Positions 40,159 to 49,820 of a DNA stretch of 64,000 bases are shown piece after piece. Source of the stretch: Candidatus Altimarinota bacterium (lineage in GTDB: Bacteria; Patescibacteriota; Gracilibacteria; JANQMV01); assembly GCA_028279865.1 (NCBI GenBank), contig JANQMV010000050.1, positions 1 to 64,000 on the forward strand, in the 5' to 3' direction. Positions within the stretch are counted from its first letter, which is position 1; every line of letters begins with the position of its first letter. The position numbers and the translations under genes were made by a program. A model generated the notes under the pieces. It saw only the letters and a list, made by a program, of their open reading frames with translations. It did no database searches and was not told the DNA's origin.

Positions 40159-42363
40159 ATGATTAAAAGACGTAAAACAACAAAAAAGCGTAAAAAAGTT
40201 GTGAGAAGAAAAAGAAAAACAACACATATAGAGCTTGATGCTGCCGTAATTCGTGAAATTAGTGCGATTTTTTGGGGGCTAATCGGTATTTTGTTTGCTT
40301 TGTCCGCTTTTGGATTAGCCGGACCGATTGGTGTCTCTATTAATGGTTTTTTAAAGCAAATTTTTGGTATTGGTACTTATATAGTTCCTTTTGCTTTTTT
40401 TCTAATTGCGCTTACACTCTTTTTTTCAAAAAAAGTTCATTTTAACTTTTTTAAAAATTTAGGAATTATTCTTTTAGTTTCTGCTTTTTTGGGTCTTGTA
40501 CATATGAGATTACCAATGGATTTGCCTTTTGAAGAGCTTAAAAATCAAGTTGTTTCAGTAGGAGGTTGGGTTGGTTTTACTGCAAGCTTTATTCGTCTTT
40601 TTGTTGGAGATACAGCTAGTACTGTAATTTTAGTCGCTTTGCTTTTAATTGGTTTTTTGATCAGCTTTGAGTTCTCGCTTAAAGATCTTTTTTCACTCTT
40701 TGTACCGAAAGTAAAGTTTACTGTTCACAATGGAAAAACGGTTTCGAAAAAAGAAAAAAATGCTGTTAAAATTATTAAACCGGATTTTTCTAAAAAAGAA
40801 ATAGAGGCGGCAGAAGCAGAAATCAAACAAGCTGCAAAAGAAATTAGAGCTCCAAAAGAAGAGAAAAAGCTAAATATCGTTAAACCGGAAATTATTCCTA
40901 AAAAGAAAAAAGACGCAATTGAAATAAAAGAAACCCAATATACCGATTGGGAATTTCCACCTCTGGATTTATTAAAAGAATCAAATGCGGAAGAATTTAC
41001 GGATGATAAATTTTTGATGAAAAATGCGGAAAAAATTCGACAAAAACTAATGCAATTTGGAATTGATGTCACAATGAAAGATGTACATGTGGGACCTACG
41101 GTAACTCAGTATTCTCTTTTGCCAAATGATGGAGTCAAGCTAACGAAAATTACTGCCTTAAAAGATGACTTGGCATTAGCTCTGGCGGCAAAATCACTGC
41201 GAATTGAAGCTCCGATACCGGGTAAGTCAGTTGTGGGAATTGAGTTGCCGAATGAAAAAAGAACGATTGTGCATATGCGTGAGATTCTTGAGAGCGCGGA
41301 ATTTGCCAAAATTAAATCTTCTTTGCGCTTGACTTTGGGAAGAGATGTTTCCGGGAAACCCGTAGTGGTTGATTTGGATAAAATGCCTCATTTGTTAATT
41401 GCTGGTGCGACTGGTGCGGGTAAATCTGTAGGAATGAATTCTTTTCTAATTTCTTTGCTTTATCAAAATTCTCCACAAGATCTGAAATTTATCATGATTG
41501 ATCCGAAAAGAGTAGAGCTTAGTATTTATAACAGCATTCCACACTTACTTACACCTGTGATTACTGATGCGGAAAAGGCGCTTTCTGCTTTAAAGTGGGC
41601 TGTGGCAGAGATGATGAGACGTTACACTTTGTGTAGTGATCATAAATGTCGCAACATCAGCGAATATAATAAAATCGCAGAGAAGAAAATGCCAAAAATT
41701 GTGATTGTAATTGATGAGCTGGCAGACTTGATGATGCGACAGTTTAAGAAAGACACCGAGGCTGCAATTTGTCGTTTGGCACAAATGGCGAGAGCTGTAG
41801 GCATGCACTTGATTGTGGCAACACAAAGACCGTCTGTTGATGTTATTACTGGTTTGATTAAGGCAAATATTCCGACTCGTATTTCTTTTGCCGTTACTTC
41901 CTCAGTGGATTCACGTACGGTGATTGATTCTGTTGGTGCGGAGGATTTACTTGGTATGGGAGATATGCTTTTTTTAAATTCCAGTTTGGGTAAACCGGTG
42001 AGAATTCAAGGTATTTATGTTTCAACCGAAGAAGTGCAAAAAGTGACCAATAGGATTAAAGTTTCAGAAACAGATCCAGAATATACCGATATTACGCGCG
42101 AAGAGGAGGAAAACACTCAAAAGATAACCAGCTTCAGTTTAAATGATGATGAAGAGCAAGATGATTTGGTTGGTGATGCGGTTGAATTGATTAAGCAAAC
42201 AGGTAAGGCTTCTGCTTCACTTTTCCAAAGACATCTTAAGGTAGGGTATGCGAGAGCGGCTAGATTACTTGATATCTTAGAGGAAAAGGGAGTGGTTGGC
42301 CCTGCCAAAGGGGCTAAGCCGAGAGAGATTTTTATTGAATTAGGAGAAGATGAAGCTGAGTAA
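40159..42363 (+). CDS. ftsK: DNA translocase FtsK/SpoIIIE
   Basis: 4 TM N-terminus, PHLLIAGATGAGKSVGMNSFL, IVIDELADLMM, C-terminal winged helix. Confidence 0.96.
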   Translation: MIKRRKTTKKRKKVVRRKRKTTHIELDAAVIREISAIFWGLIGILFALSAFGLAGPIGVSINGFLKQIFGIGTYIVPFAFFLIALTLFFSKKVHFNFFKNLGIILLVSAFLGLVHMRLPMDLPFEELKNQVVSVGGWVGFTASFIRLFVGDTASTVILVALLLIGFLISFEFSLKDLFSLFVPKVKFTVHNGKTVSKKEKNAVKIIKPDFSKKEIEAAEAEIKQAAKEIRAPKEEKKLNIVKPEIIPKKKKDAIEIKETQYTDWEFPPLDLLKESNAEEFTDDKFLMKNAEKIRQKLMQFGIDVTMKDVHVGPTVTQYSLLPNDGVKLTKITALKDDLALALAAKSLRIEAPIPGKSVVGIELPNEKRTIVHMREILESAEFAKIKSSLRLTLGRDVSGKPVVVDLDKMPHLLIAGATGAGKSVGMNSFLISLLYQNSPQDLKFIMIDPKRVELSIYNSIPHLLTPVITDAEKALSALKWAVAEMMRRYTLCSDHKCRNISEYNKIAEKKMPKIVIVIDELADLMMRQFKKDTEAAICRLAQMARAVGMHLIVATQRPSVDVITGLIKANIPTRISFAVTSSVDSRTVIDSVGAEDLLGMGDMLFLNSSLGKPVRIQGIYVSTEEVQKVTNRIKVSETDPEYTDITREEEENTQKITSFSLNDDEEQDDLVGDAVELIKQTGKASASLFQRHLKVGYARAARLLDILEEKGVVGPAKGAKPREIFIELGEDEAE

Positions 42364-42392
42364 ATTCTAAATTTTAAATTAGAAATTCTTTT

Positions 42393-42510
42393 TGTCATTC
42401 TGAGGAATTCTCAATTAAAAATATAGTAAGTGAATGACGAAGAATCTCTTGTGGTCGATGAGAGAGATCCTTCACTGCTCCCGCAAACGGGATTCGTTCA
42501 GGATGACAGA
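42393..42510. repeat. Dispersed intergenic repeat with terminal inverted gtcattctgagga / tcaggatgac
   Basis: gtcattctgagga...gaatgacgaagaatctcttgtgg...gagagatccttcactgctcccgcaaacgggattcgttcaggatgacag; near copy at 51172-51287. Confidence 0.8.
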
Positions 42511-42546
42511 ATTCTCCCTAAAATCTAATTTTCTAAAGTCTATGTT

Positions 42547-43182
42547 ATGGTAAACAATAAGCAAAAAATCATCGTTTTTGTGACAAGTTTAATTGTAGGA
42601 ATTATGATTTTTTCACAATATCGTACTTATCAAAAAATAAGTACAAATGAAATCCGGGAACCGGAGTCAAATTTATTTCGCGTGATTAATGTTTACTTAA
42701 AAACAAATGAAGAGTTACAAAATGAAGCGGAAAAATTGGAAAATGAGATTAAAGATTATGAAAATGAATATAGTCGTTTGCAGTCTTTTGAAAAGGCATT
42801 GGAGCAAAATGAGCTTTTAGCAGGTGAAACTAAAGCGCAAGGTCCGGGAATTAAATTAACTTTAACTCGTACGGTGAATACTTTGGGCTTAGTTGATTTG
42901 GTAAATGAGTTGTGGAATGTTGGTGCGGAAGTTGTGGCGGTAAATGGCTTAAGGATTACAGAGACTCAATCCGGTTTTGCGGATATTGGTGAAATGGTGA
43001 CTTTGAACGGTGTACCTCTAAATGCTCCGTTGGTAATTGAGGCAATTGGAGAGAGTACTGCAATTGTAAAAGCCTTGGAACAGTCCGGCGGAATTATTTC
43101 CCGTTTACAGAAGAAAGATTCTCAGTTGAGAGTGAATTTGGAAGAGATGGAGAATATTACGATTGAGAAGGTGGAGAATTAG
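42547..43182 (+). CDS. DUF881 family protein
   Basis: LVDLVNELWNVGAEVVAVNGLRITETQSGFADIG...PLVIEAIGESTAIVKAL. Confidence 0.8.
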   Translation: MVNNKQKIIVFVTSLIVGIMIFSQYRTYQKISTNEIREPESNLFRVINVYLKTNEELQNEAEKLENEIKDYENEYSRLQSFEKALEQNELLAGETKAQGPGIKLTLTRTVNTLGLVDLVNELWNVGAEVVAVNGLRITETQSGFADIGEMVTLNGVPLNAPLVIEAIGESTAIVKALEQSGGIISRLQKKDSQLRVNLEEMENITIEKVEN

Positions 43183-43207
43183 GGATCAAATTATAATTTT
43201 TGTATTT

Positions 43208-43336
43208 TTTCTCTCCAGAAAGGGGAGACTAAGAGGGGTGTATAAAAAGTTTTCATCAACTTGGAAAAAAAGAACAACCATAAGGAATTAAGCTATTGAA
43301 AAACCCCACCTAACCTCCCCCTCAGGGGAGGAATTA
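43208..43336. repeat. Imperfect inverted repeat (intergenic dispersed-type element)
   Basis: ctctccagaaaggggagactaagaggggtg ... accccacctaacctccccctcaggggagg. Confidence 0.55.
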
Positions 43337-43357
43337 AAAGTCTAAACTCTAAATTCT

Positions 43358-44512
43358 ATGTCCAATTATTATCAAGGCTCACTTGATTTACATGAAAAAT
43401 ATAAAGGAAAAATTGAGGTCAATTCAAAAGTTTCTTTGAATAATAAAAATGATTTATCTTTAGCTTATACTCCGGGAGTAGCAGAACCCTGTCGTAAAAT
43501 TGCGGAAAATAAAACAGATGCCTATAAATACACAGCCAAAGGAAACTTGGTAGCGGTTGTTTCGGATGGTTCGGCAGTTTTAGGGCTTGGAAATATTGGA
43601 CCTGAGGCGGCGATGCCGGTGATGGAAGGTAAGTCGATTTTGTTTAAAGAATTTGGAAACGTGGATGCTTTTCCGCTTTGTGTAGACACACAAGATACGG
43701 AAGAAATTATTGATTTTGTGAAAAAAATCGCACCAACTTTTGGTGGTATTAATTTGGAAGATATTTCCGCTCCACGTTGTTTTGAAATTGAAAAAAGATT
43801 AAAAGAAGAACTGGATATTCCTGTTTTTCACGATGATCAGCATGGCACAGCAATTGTGGTTTTAGCCGGACTAATCAATGCTCTAAAATTAGTCAACAAA
43901 AAAATTGAAGATTTGAAAATTGTGATGAGTGGTGTGGGGGCGGCTGGCGTGGCAATTACAAAATTACTTATTCATTATGGCGCGCATCATTTTTATTTGT
44001 GTGATTCACGCGGTGTGATTTTTGAAGGACGCGTAGAAGGTATGAATCCGGTGAAAGAAGAACTTGCGAAAATTACAAATCCGGAAAAGATTGCAGGAAA
44101 ATTGGAGGATGTGATGCAAGGTGCGGATGTTTTTATCGGGGTAAGTCAGGCAAAACTTGTGACTCAGGAGATGATTGCAAATATGAATGATGATGCGATT
44201 GTGTTTGCCATGGCAAATCCCGAGCCGGAAATTATGCCGGAGTTAGCTAAGGCCGGTGGTGCTAGGATTGTGGCAACGGGGAGAAGTGATTTTCCAAATC
44301 AAGTAAATAATGTTTTAGCCTTTCCGGGACTTTTCCGTGGAGTTCTAGATTCTCGGGCAACACAAATTACTACGGAAATAAATGTAGCGGCAGCCGAGGC
44401 TTTAGCTGATTATGTAACGGATTTAAGTGAAGATAAAATTATTCCGGATCCTCTGGATAAAAAGGTTGCTTACAAAGTTGCAGAGGCAGTGAAAAAAGTT
44501 GCTAGTCGGTAG
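43358..44512 (+). CDS. NAD(P)-dependent malic enzyme
   Basis: LAYTPGVAEPCRKIAE...AVVSDGSAVLGLGNIGPEAAMPVMEGKSILFKEF...PVFHDDQHGTAIV. Confidence 0.96.
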   Translation: MSNYYQGSLDLHEKYKGKIEVNSKVSLNNKNDLSLAYTPGVAEPCRKIAENKTDAYKYTAKGNLVAVVSDGSAVLGLGNIGPEAAMPVMEGKSILFKEFGNVDAFPLCVDTQDTEEIIDFVKKIAPTFGGINLEDISAPRCFEIEKRLKEELDIPVFHDDQHGTAIVVLAGLINALKLVNKKIEDLKIVMSGVGAAGVAITKLLIHYGAHHFYLCDSRGVIFEGRVEGMNPVKEELAKITNPEKIAGKLEDVMQGADVFIGVSQAKLVTQEMIANMNDDAIVFAMANPEPEIMPELAKAGGARIVATGRSDFPNQVNNVLAFPGLFRGVLDSRATQITTEINVAAAEALADYVTDLSEDKIIPDPLDKKVAYKVAEAVKKVASR

Positions 44513-44911
44513 CAAGTAGTTGGTTGTTTTTATCCAAATGTAAAATATCCAACAAGTTGTTTCAATAGTCCTGTTAAGGCCATTGAAACTTGATTACACA
44601 CTTAGATTGGGAAAAGATGTAGACTAGGTTAAACAGCTCCGGCTAGACTATTGAACCTAGTCGAGTACTCAATAAAATTTAAAAAGCTTAGAGGAGGGTA
44701 ATCTACAGAGCGCTTTCAAAGGAATTAATTTTGAGAAACCAAAAAGAAGGAATTTTGCAAGATGCGATTTAAGAAAAAAAGAGATTCCTGGATATTTTAA
44801 CTTTTATATTTTTAACACTCAGGATAAAATTCTGAAGATGACAAAGGGGACATCACTTCATTAGTTAATTTTTAGGAATAATAATTAAATTTTAAATTTT
44901 TTTACTACAAA

Positions 44912-45862
44912 ATGGATATTGTATTATGGGTTGGAGCATTGGTTATTAGTTTGGGGATACTAGCGAAATCTTCGGATTATTTTGTGTTATATAGTGAAAA
45001 GATAGGTTTGGCTCTCGGGATTAGTAGTTATATAATCGGAGCTACAATTGTGGCATTGGGTACTTCTATGCCCGAGTTAATTACTGCAATTCTGGGGCAA
45101 AAAGAAGTTGGTGCTACTTTTGCAATTGATAATGTGTTGGGTTCCAATATTGCCAATACTGCTCTTGTGATTGGTATAGCTGCGATTGCGGCTAAAAAAC
45201 TACAAATTAAAAACAATGTTATTGATGTTGATATTCCTTTTTTACTAGCGGCTAGCGGGCTTTTTTATTTGTTTGTTGTGGATGGAGCGCTGGTTCTCCA
45301 AGAAGCAATTATGCTTTTTGTTTTCTTTGGAATTTACATTGCATATACGTTGAGTAAAGAAGGTCGGGCTGAGGTGAAAGAAATCGTTGCTTCTGAAATG
45401 GTGAAAAAATCAAAATTACAATGGTATTTTTTTGCAGCCCTAGTGGTGAGTGCGTTGGGGCTTTATCTTGGTGGACGCTTTACGGTTGCCTCGGTGTTGA
45501 AAATTTCAGAATTGCTTAATATTCAATCTTCGATTTTAACTATGATTGTCGTGGCGCTGGGAACAAGTCTGCCGGAAGTATTTGTTTCGGTGGGGGCGGC
45601 TTTTAAAGGCAAGGCAGGTTTAGCTGTGGGAAATGCTTTTGGTTCGAATATTTTTAACATTGCCTTGGTGGCGGGCATCCCTGCTCTTTATACTGATGTA
45701 AGATTATCAACATCTGCTGCTGAAGTTGGTATTCCATTTTTTTTAGTGGCAACTTTAGTGGCTTTATTTGCCACAACTGATGATCTTGTTTCCAGATGGG
45801 AGGGCTGGGCTTTGCTTGTAATTTACGGAGCTTTTGTGGGAAAATTGACAGGGCTGATTTAA
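44912..45862 (+). CDS. Calcium/sodium antiporter (CaCA family)
   Basis: IIGATIVALGTSMPELITAI...VLGSNIANTALVIG...VVALGTSLPEVFVSV...GNAFGSNIFNIALV. Confidence 0.95.
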   Translation: MDIVLWVGALVISLGILAKSSDYFVLYSEKIGLALGISSYIIGATIVALGTSMPELITAILGQKEVGATFAIDNVLGSNIANTALVIGIAAIAAKKLQIKNNVIDVDIPFLLAASGLFYLFVVDGALVLQEAIMLFVFFGIYIAYTLSKEGRAEVKEIVASEMVKKSKLQWYFFAALVVSALGLYLGGRFTVASVLKISELLNIQSSILTMIVVALGTSLPEVFVSVGAAFKGKAGLAVGNAFGSNIFNIALVAGIPALYTDVRLSTSAAEVGIPFFLVATLVALFATTDDLVSRWEGWALLVIYGAFVGKLTGLI

Positions 45863-45872
45863 ATTAAAATAC

Positions 45873-46790
45873 ATGAATCTTTCAACAACATTTCTTGGTC
45901 AAAAATTTCCAAATCCTATCGTGCTTGCTTCGGGGATTCTTGGCGTTACTGCTGCCGGAATGACAAATGTAATTAAAAACGGATGCGGAGCAGTCACGGC
46001 AAAATCTCTTGCGGTAAAGCCGCGTCCTGGGCATCCTAACCCAACAGTCATTTCCAACGAACATTACATGATTAACGCAGTTGGCTTGTCAGGGGAAGGT
46101 CTTGAAAATGCTGAGGCGGAGTTTGCAAAATACAAAAAAAATTGTCCGAAAAATCCATTAATTGCAAGCGTGATAAGCATGAAAATGGAAGGATTTGAAG
46201 CTGTGACGAAGAGGGTGAATCAAACAAAAGCAGATTTGATTGAAGTCAATATTTCTTGTCCGAATGTGGAAGATGAGTTTGGGCGCTCTTTTGCTGCTCT
46301 TCCGGAGACTGCCTACGAAGCAACAAAAATTGTAAAGGCAAACTCGGAACTCCCTGTTATTATAAAGATTTCACCGAATGTCACCTCAATTGTGGAAATC
46401 GCAAAAGCTGTAGAGGAAGGCGGTGCAGATGCTGTGAATATGGGAAATACTCTAGGTCCGGGAATGGTGATTGATACGCATTTCAAAAAACCGGTTTTAG
46501 CTAACAAAATGGGAGGGGTTTCAGGTCCGGCGATTAAGCCAATTACAGTCAAAAATGTTTGGCAAATTTCTCAATCTACAAACTTACCAATTATTGCTAC
46601 AGGAGGTATTTTAACCGGAAATGATGCAGTTGAAATGTTTTTGGCGGGGGCAAGCTTGGTTGGGATTGGATCAGGGGTTTATTATAGAGGAATTGAAATT
46701 TTCCAAAAAGTGAATGATGAAATTCAGGAGTATATGGAGAAAGAAAATGTTGGAGAAATTAAAGATTTGATTGGGTTTGCTCACCAATAA
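45873..46790 (+). CDS. pyrD: Dihydroorotate dehydrogenase (class 1B catalytic subunit)
   Basis: NPIVLASGILG...NAVGLSGEGLENA...VNISCPNVEDEFG...MGGVSGPAIKPITVKNVW...IIATGGILTGNDAVEM. Confidence 0.95.
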   Translation: MNLSTTFLGQKFPNPIVLASGILGVTAAGMTNVIKNGCGAVTAKSLAVKPRPGHPNPTVISNEHYMINAVGLSGEGLENAEAEFAKYKKNCPKNPLIASVISMKMEGFEAVTKRVNQTKADLIEVNISCPNVEDEFGRSFAALPETAYEATKIVKANSELPVIIKISPNVTSIVEIAKAVEEGGADAVNMGNTLGPGMVIDTHFKKPVLANKMGGVSGPAIKPITVKNVWQISQSTNLPIIATGGILTGNDAVEMFLAGASLVGIGSGVYYRGIEIFQKVNDEIQEYMEKENVGEIKDLIGFAHQ

Positions 46791-46810
46791 TAGTTTTATT
46801 TAATTCAAAA

Positions 46811-47713
46811 ATGAAAGTATACGATATTCCAAAAGACTTTAAGATCAAAGAAATTGTGCGAAATTCTTCGCAAGTGGTTACGCTTATTTTTGAAGGAACA
46901 CTTAACTCAATTCCCGGACAATTTGTCATGCTCTGGCTTCCGGAAGTTGATGAAAAACCCATTTCAATTTCTTTGGATGATCCTGAAAAAAATGAAATCC
47001 ATTTAAGTATTGCCGATATCGGTCCAGTGACACATAAGTTTTGTGAAGAAATGAAAGTTGGTGATTCTCTGGGAATGAGAGGTCCTTATGGTACTTCCTT
47101 CAGTCTTTCTGGCGAAGCAGCGCGAAGTTCAGAATCTGTAACCACAAGTTCTGATCCGGTACAACAAAGTCATGCGGTACAAGATTCCGAACAAGCCGGA
47201 ATGACGCTTCAACATGTCGCAATGATTGGAGGAGGTTGTGGTTGTGCGCCGATGCGCTACCTTGCTTATGAAGCGAGGAAAAAAGGAGTTGAAGTAGATT
47301 ATTATATTGGTGTAAGGACAAAAGATTTGGTTATGTTTGAGGAGGAAATGACGTCGATTGGTTGTAATGTTTTTGTCTCTACAGATGATGGAACGCATGG
47401 GGAAAAAGGTTTCATTACTCAACAGCTGGAGAAAAATTTAGCAGCAAAAAAAGTAGATAAAATTTATACTTGTGGTCCTGAGATGATGATGAAAGTTGTG
47501 GCGGATATTGCGCAAAAAAATGAAATTCCTGCAGAGATTTCCATGGAAAGATATATGAAGTGTGGTTTTGGTATTTGTGGGCAGTGTTGTTTGGATGACA
47601 GTGGTTTACGTCTGTGTAAAGAAGGTCCTGTTATTACGGGAGAAAGAGCACTGCAGTCAAAAGAGTTTGGAAACTATCATCGTGACAAAATGGGAATTAA
47701 GCACAGTTTTTAG
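46811..47713 (+). CDS. pyrK: Dihydroorotate dehydrogenase electron transfer subunit, with an unusual internal insertion
   Basis: FAD/NAD domains (MRGPYGTSFSL, MIGGGCGCAPMRYLA) and C-terminal 2Fe-2S MKCGFGICGQCCLDDSGLRLCKEGP. Confidence 0.92.
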   Translation: MKVYDIPKDFKIKEIVRNSSQVVTLIFEGTLNSIPGQFVMLWLPEVDEKPISISLDDPEKNEIHLSIADIGPVTHKFCEEMKVGDSLGMRGPYGTSFSLSGEAARSSESVTTSSDPVQQSHAVQDSEQAGMTLQHVAMIGGGCGCAPMRYLAYEARKKGVEVDYYIGVRTKDLVMFEEEMTSIGCNVFVSTDDGTHGEKGFITQQLEKNLAAKKVDKIYTCGPEMMMKVVADIAQKNEIPAEISMERYMKCGFGICGQCCLDDSGLRLCKEGPVITGERALQSKEFGNYHRDKMGIKHSF

Positions 47714-47723
47714 TTTAATTGCA

Positions 47724-48176
47724 ATGGATGAGAAAGTTGATAAAATCTACAACTACTGCTTTAAGATATTAAGTTTTAAACCATATTCGGAATTTGAAAT
47801 ACGTAAAAAAATAAGAGGGCGTTTTAAGAATTTAAGAGAAAAAATCTTAAATGAGGTTTTAGAAAAATTAAAAGAATTGAAATATGTAAATGATGAAGAG
47901 TTCGCAGAAAATTATATAAATTATCGCACAAAGATTTCTCCGCGTGGTAAATTTTTGCTTAAACAGGAACTCCTGAAAAAAGGCATTGAAGGGAGTTTAA
48001 TCGAGCAAACTTTGGATAAAATTAATTTAGACGAACTTGATTTAGCAAAACAACTTGTAGAGCATAAAACAAAATCTCTCAAATCGTTTGAGCCGCAAAA
48101 GCAGAAGGAGAAACTAATGCGTTTTTTGCAAAGTCGGGGGTTTGGTTATGATGTGATTAAGGAGGTTGATTTTTAG
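47724..48176 (+). CDS. recX: Regulatory protein RecX
   Basis: CFKILSFKPYSEFEIRKKIRGR...LKELKYVNDEEFAENYINYR...GKFLLKQELLKKGI. Track start 47562 overlaps pyrK; ATG at 47724 preferred. Confidence 0.85.
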   Translation: MDEKVDKIYNYCFKILSFKPYSEFEIRKKIRGRFKNLREKILNEVLEKLKELKYVNDEEFAENYINYRTKISPRGKFLLKQELLKKGIEGSLIEQTLDKINLDELDLAKQLVEHKTKSLKSFEPQKQKEKLMRFLQSRGFGYDVIKEVDF

Positions 48177-48228
48177 GGCTTAAAAAAACTTATTGATAAT
48201 TACATTAATTTTGCTAGAATCTCTTCGC

Positions 48229-48252
48229 ACAAAAAAGCCAGCGGCTTTTTTT
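48229..48252 (+). terminator. Rho-independent terminator after recX
   Basis: aaaaaagcc-agc-ggctttttttt. Confidence 0.75.
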
Positions 48253-48296
48253 TCCTGCAAATTTAAACTTAAAATTTACAAGCTAAAAACCTGATT

Positions 48297-49646
48297 GTGT
48301 ATTACTTCCTCCAAACCCTCGGATGCCAAATGAATTACTCTGATTCAGAAAGAATCGTGACAGTGCTTTCAAAACTTGGTTATCAACCTACTTATGTTTT
48401 AAGTGAAGCTGATTTAATTATTTTTAATACCTGCTCTGTGCGCCAGAAAGCGGAAGATCGTATTTTTGGACATATTAAAACAATTGAAAAACTAAAGAAA
48501 CAGAACAAAAGTGTTAAAGTAGGCTTAACCGGCTGTATGGTTAGGGAAAGTGGATTGTGTGAAGCTTTGCCAAAAAATGAGCTTTGCAGAAAAATGAAAA
48601 TTTTGGATTTTCAGTTTAAAATTGAAGAACTGGAAAAACTACCAGATATTTTACGTAAAATTGAACACGAACGTAAAAATATTAATGTGCTTTACGATAA
48701 CAAAGATCCTGCCGATTCTTACTTTCGTATTGAGCCAAAGTATGAAAATCAGGCGCAGGGATTTATTCCCATTATGACGGGATGTGACAATTTTTGCTCA
48801 TATTGTATTGTGCCTTATGCACGCGGACGTGAAAAAAGCAGAGAAATTAAAAATGTAGTTGCAGAAGCACAAAATTTTGCCAAACAAGGAGGGCTGGAAA
48901 TTACTCTTCTAGGGCAAAATGTAAATTCATATGCTCCCCAAAATTACGATTACGAAAATGAATCCAAACCACCTTTTGTAAAATTACTGGAAGAAATTAA
49001 TAATATTAAAGGGATAGAACGAATTCGTTTCACTTCTTCTCATCCCAAGGACATGAGTGATGAACTGATTAACGCTTTAGGTAAGCTCGATAAGATCTGT
49101 AATCATATTCATTTACCGGTACAAGCCGGAGACGATCAAGTCCTTAAGTCAATGAATCGTCATTATACCGTGGATGACTATAGACTTTTAATCAAAAAAA
49201 TTCGTAGAACTGTGCCGAATATTGCAATTTCCACAGATATTATTGTCGGGTTCCCGGGAGAAACAGAAAAGCAATTTATGAATACGGTAAAATTGTTTGA
49301 AGAAGAACAATTTGATATGGCCTATATTGCTCAATTTTCACCGCGAAAAGGTACGGCGGCGGGCGATCATCTCGAAGATAATATTCCGCAGAATGAAAAA
49401 TCACGCAGATTTCATTTTTTAAATGAAGTGCTTAAGGAATCTTCTTTGGAAAAAAATAGGGCTTACTTTGGACAGACAGTGGATGTTCTGGTCGAAAAAC
49501 AGGCTAAAGGTTATGCGGAAGGTAAAACGACTTCTTTTAAAGTCGCTCAATTTAAAGCGGAACCGAGTGAGCAATTAGTAGGAAAAATTGTCCCTATGAA
49601 GGTCACAGAGACGAATGTTTGGTCTTTGCGAGGGGAAAGATTCTAA
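48297..49646 (+). CDS. miaB: tRNA-2-methylthio-N6-dimethylallyladenosine synthase
   Basis: LQTLGCQMNYSDSERI...NTCSVRQKAEDRIFG...GCDNFCSYCIVPYARGREKSR; C-terminal TRAM. Confidence 0.96.
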   Translation: MYYFLQTLGCQMNYSDSERIVTVLSKLGYQPTYVLSEADLIIFNTCSVRQKAEDRIFGHIKTIEKLKKQNKSVKVGLTGCMVRESGLCEALPKNELCRKMKILDFQFKIEELEKLPDILRKIEHERKNINVLYDNKDPADSYFRIEPKYENQAQGFIPIMTGCDNFCSYCIVPYARGREKSREIKNVVAEAQNFAKQGGLEITLLGQNVNSYAPQNYDYENESKPPFVKLLEEINNIKGIERIRFTSSHPKDMSDELINALGKLDKICNHIHLPVQAGDDQVLKSMNRHYTVDDYRLLIKKIRRTVPNIAISTDIIVGFPGETEKQFMNTVKLFEEEQFDMAYIAQFSPRKGTAAGDHLEDNIPQNEKSRRFHFLNEVLKESSLEKNRAYFGQTVDVLVEKQAKGYAEGKTTSFKVAQFKAEPSEQLVGKIVPMKVTETNVWSLRGERF

Positions 49647-49820
49647 GAAAGCGGGCTTTTTCTACACTCAGGATAAGTATATTTTTATTAAAATAGACGA
49701 AATCTCAAGGATAACATTTTTGTTATTTTCCTTTGTTTTTGTGTATAAAGTTTTGTATTTTGTATTTGCTTTAAATCTGCAGTTGTTTATTTTTAATTTA
49801 TAATTCGTCATCAAAAAATC

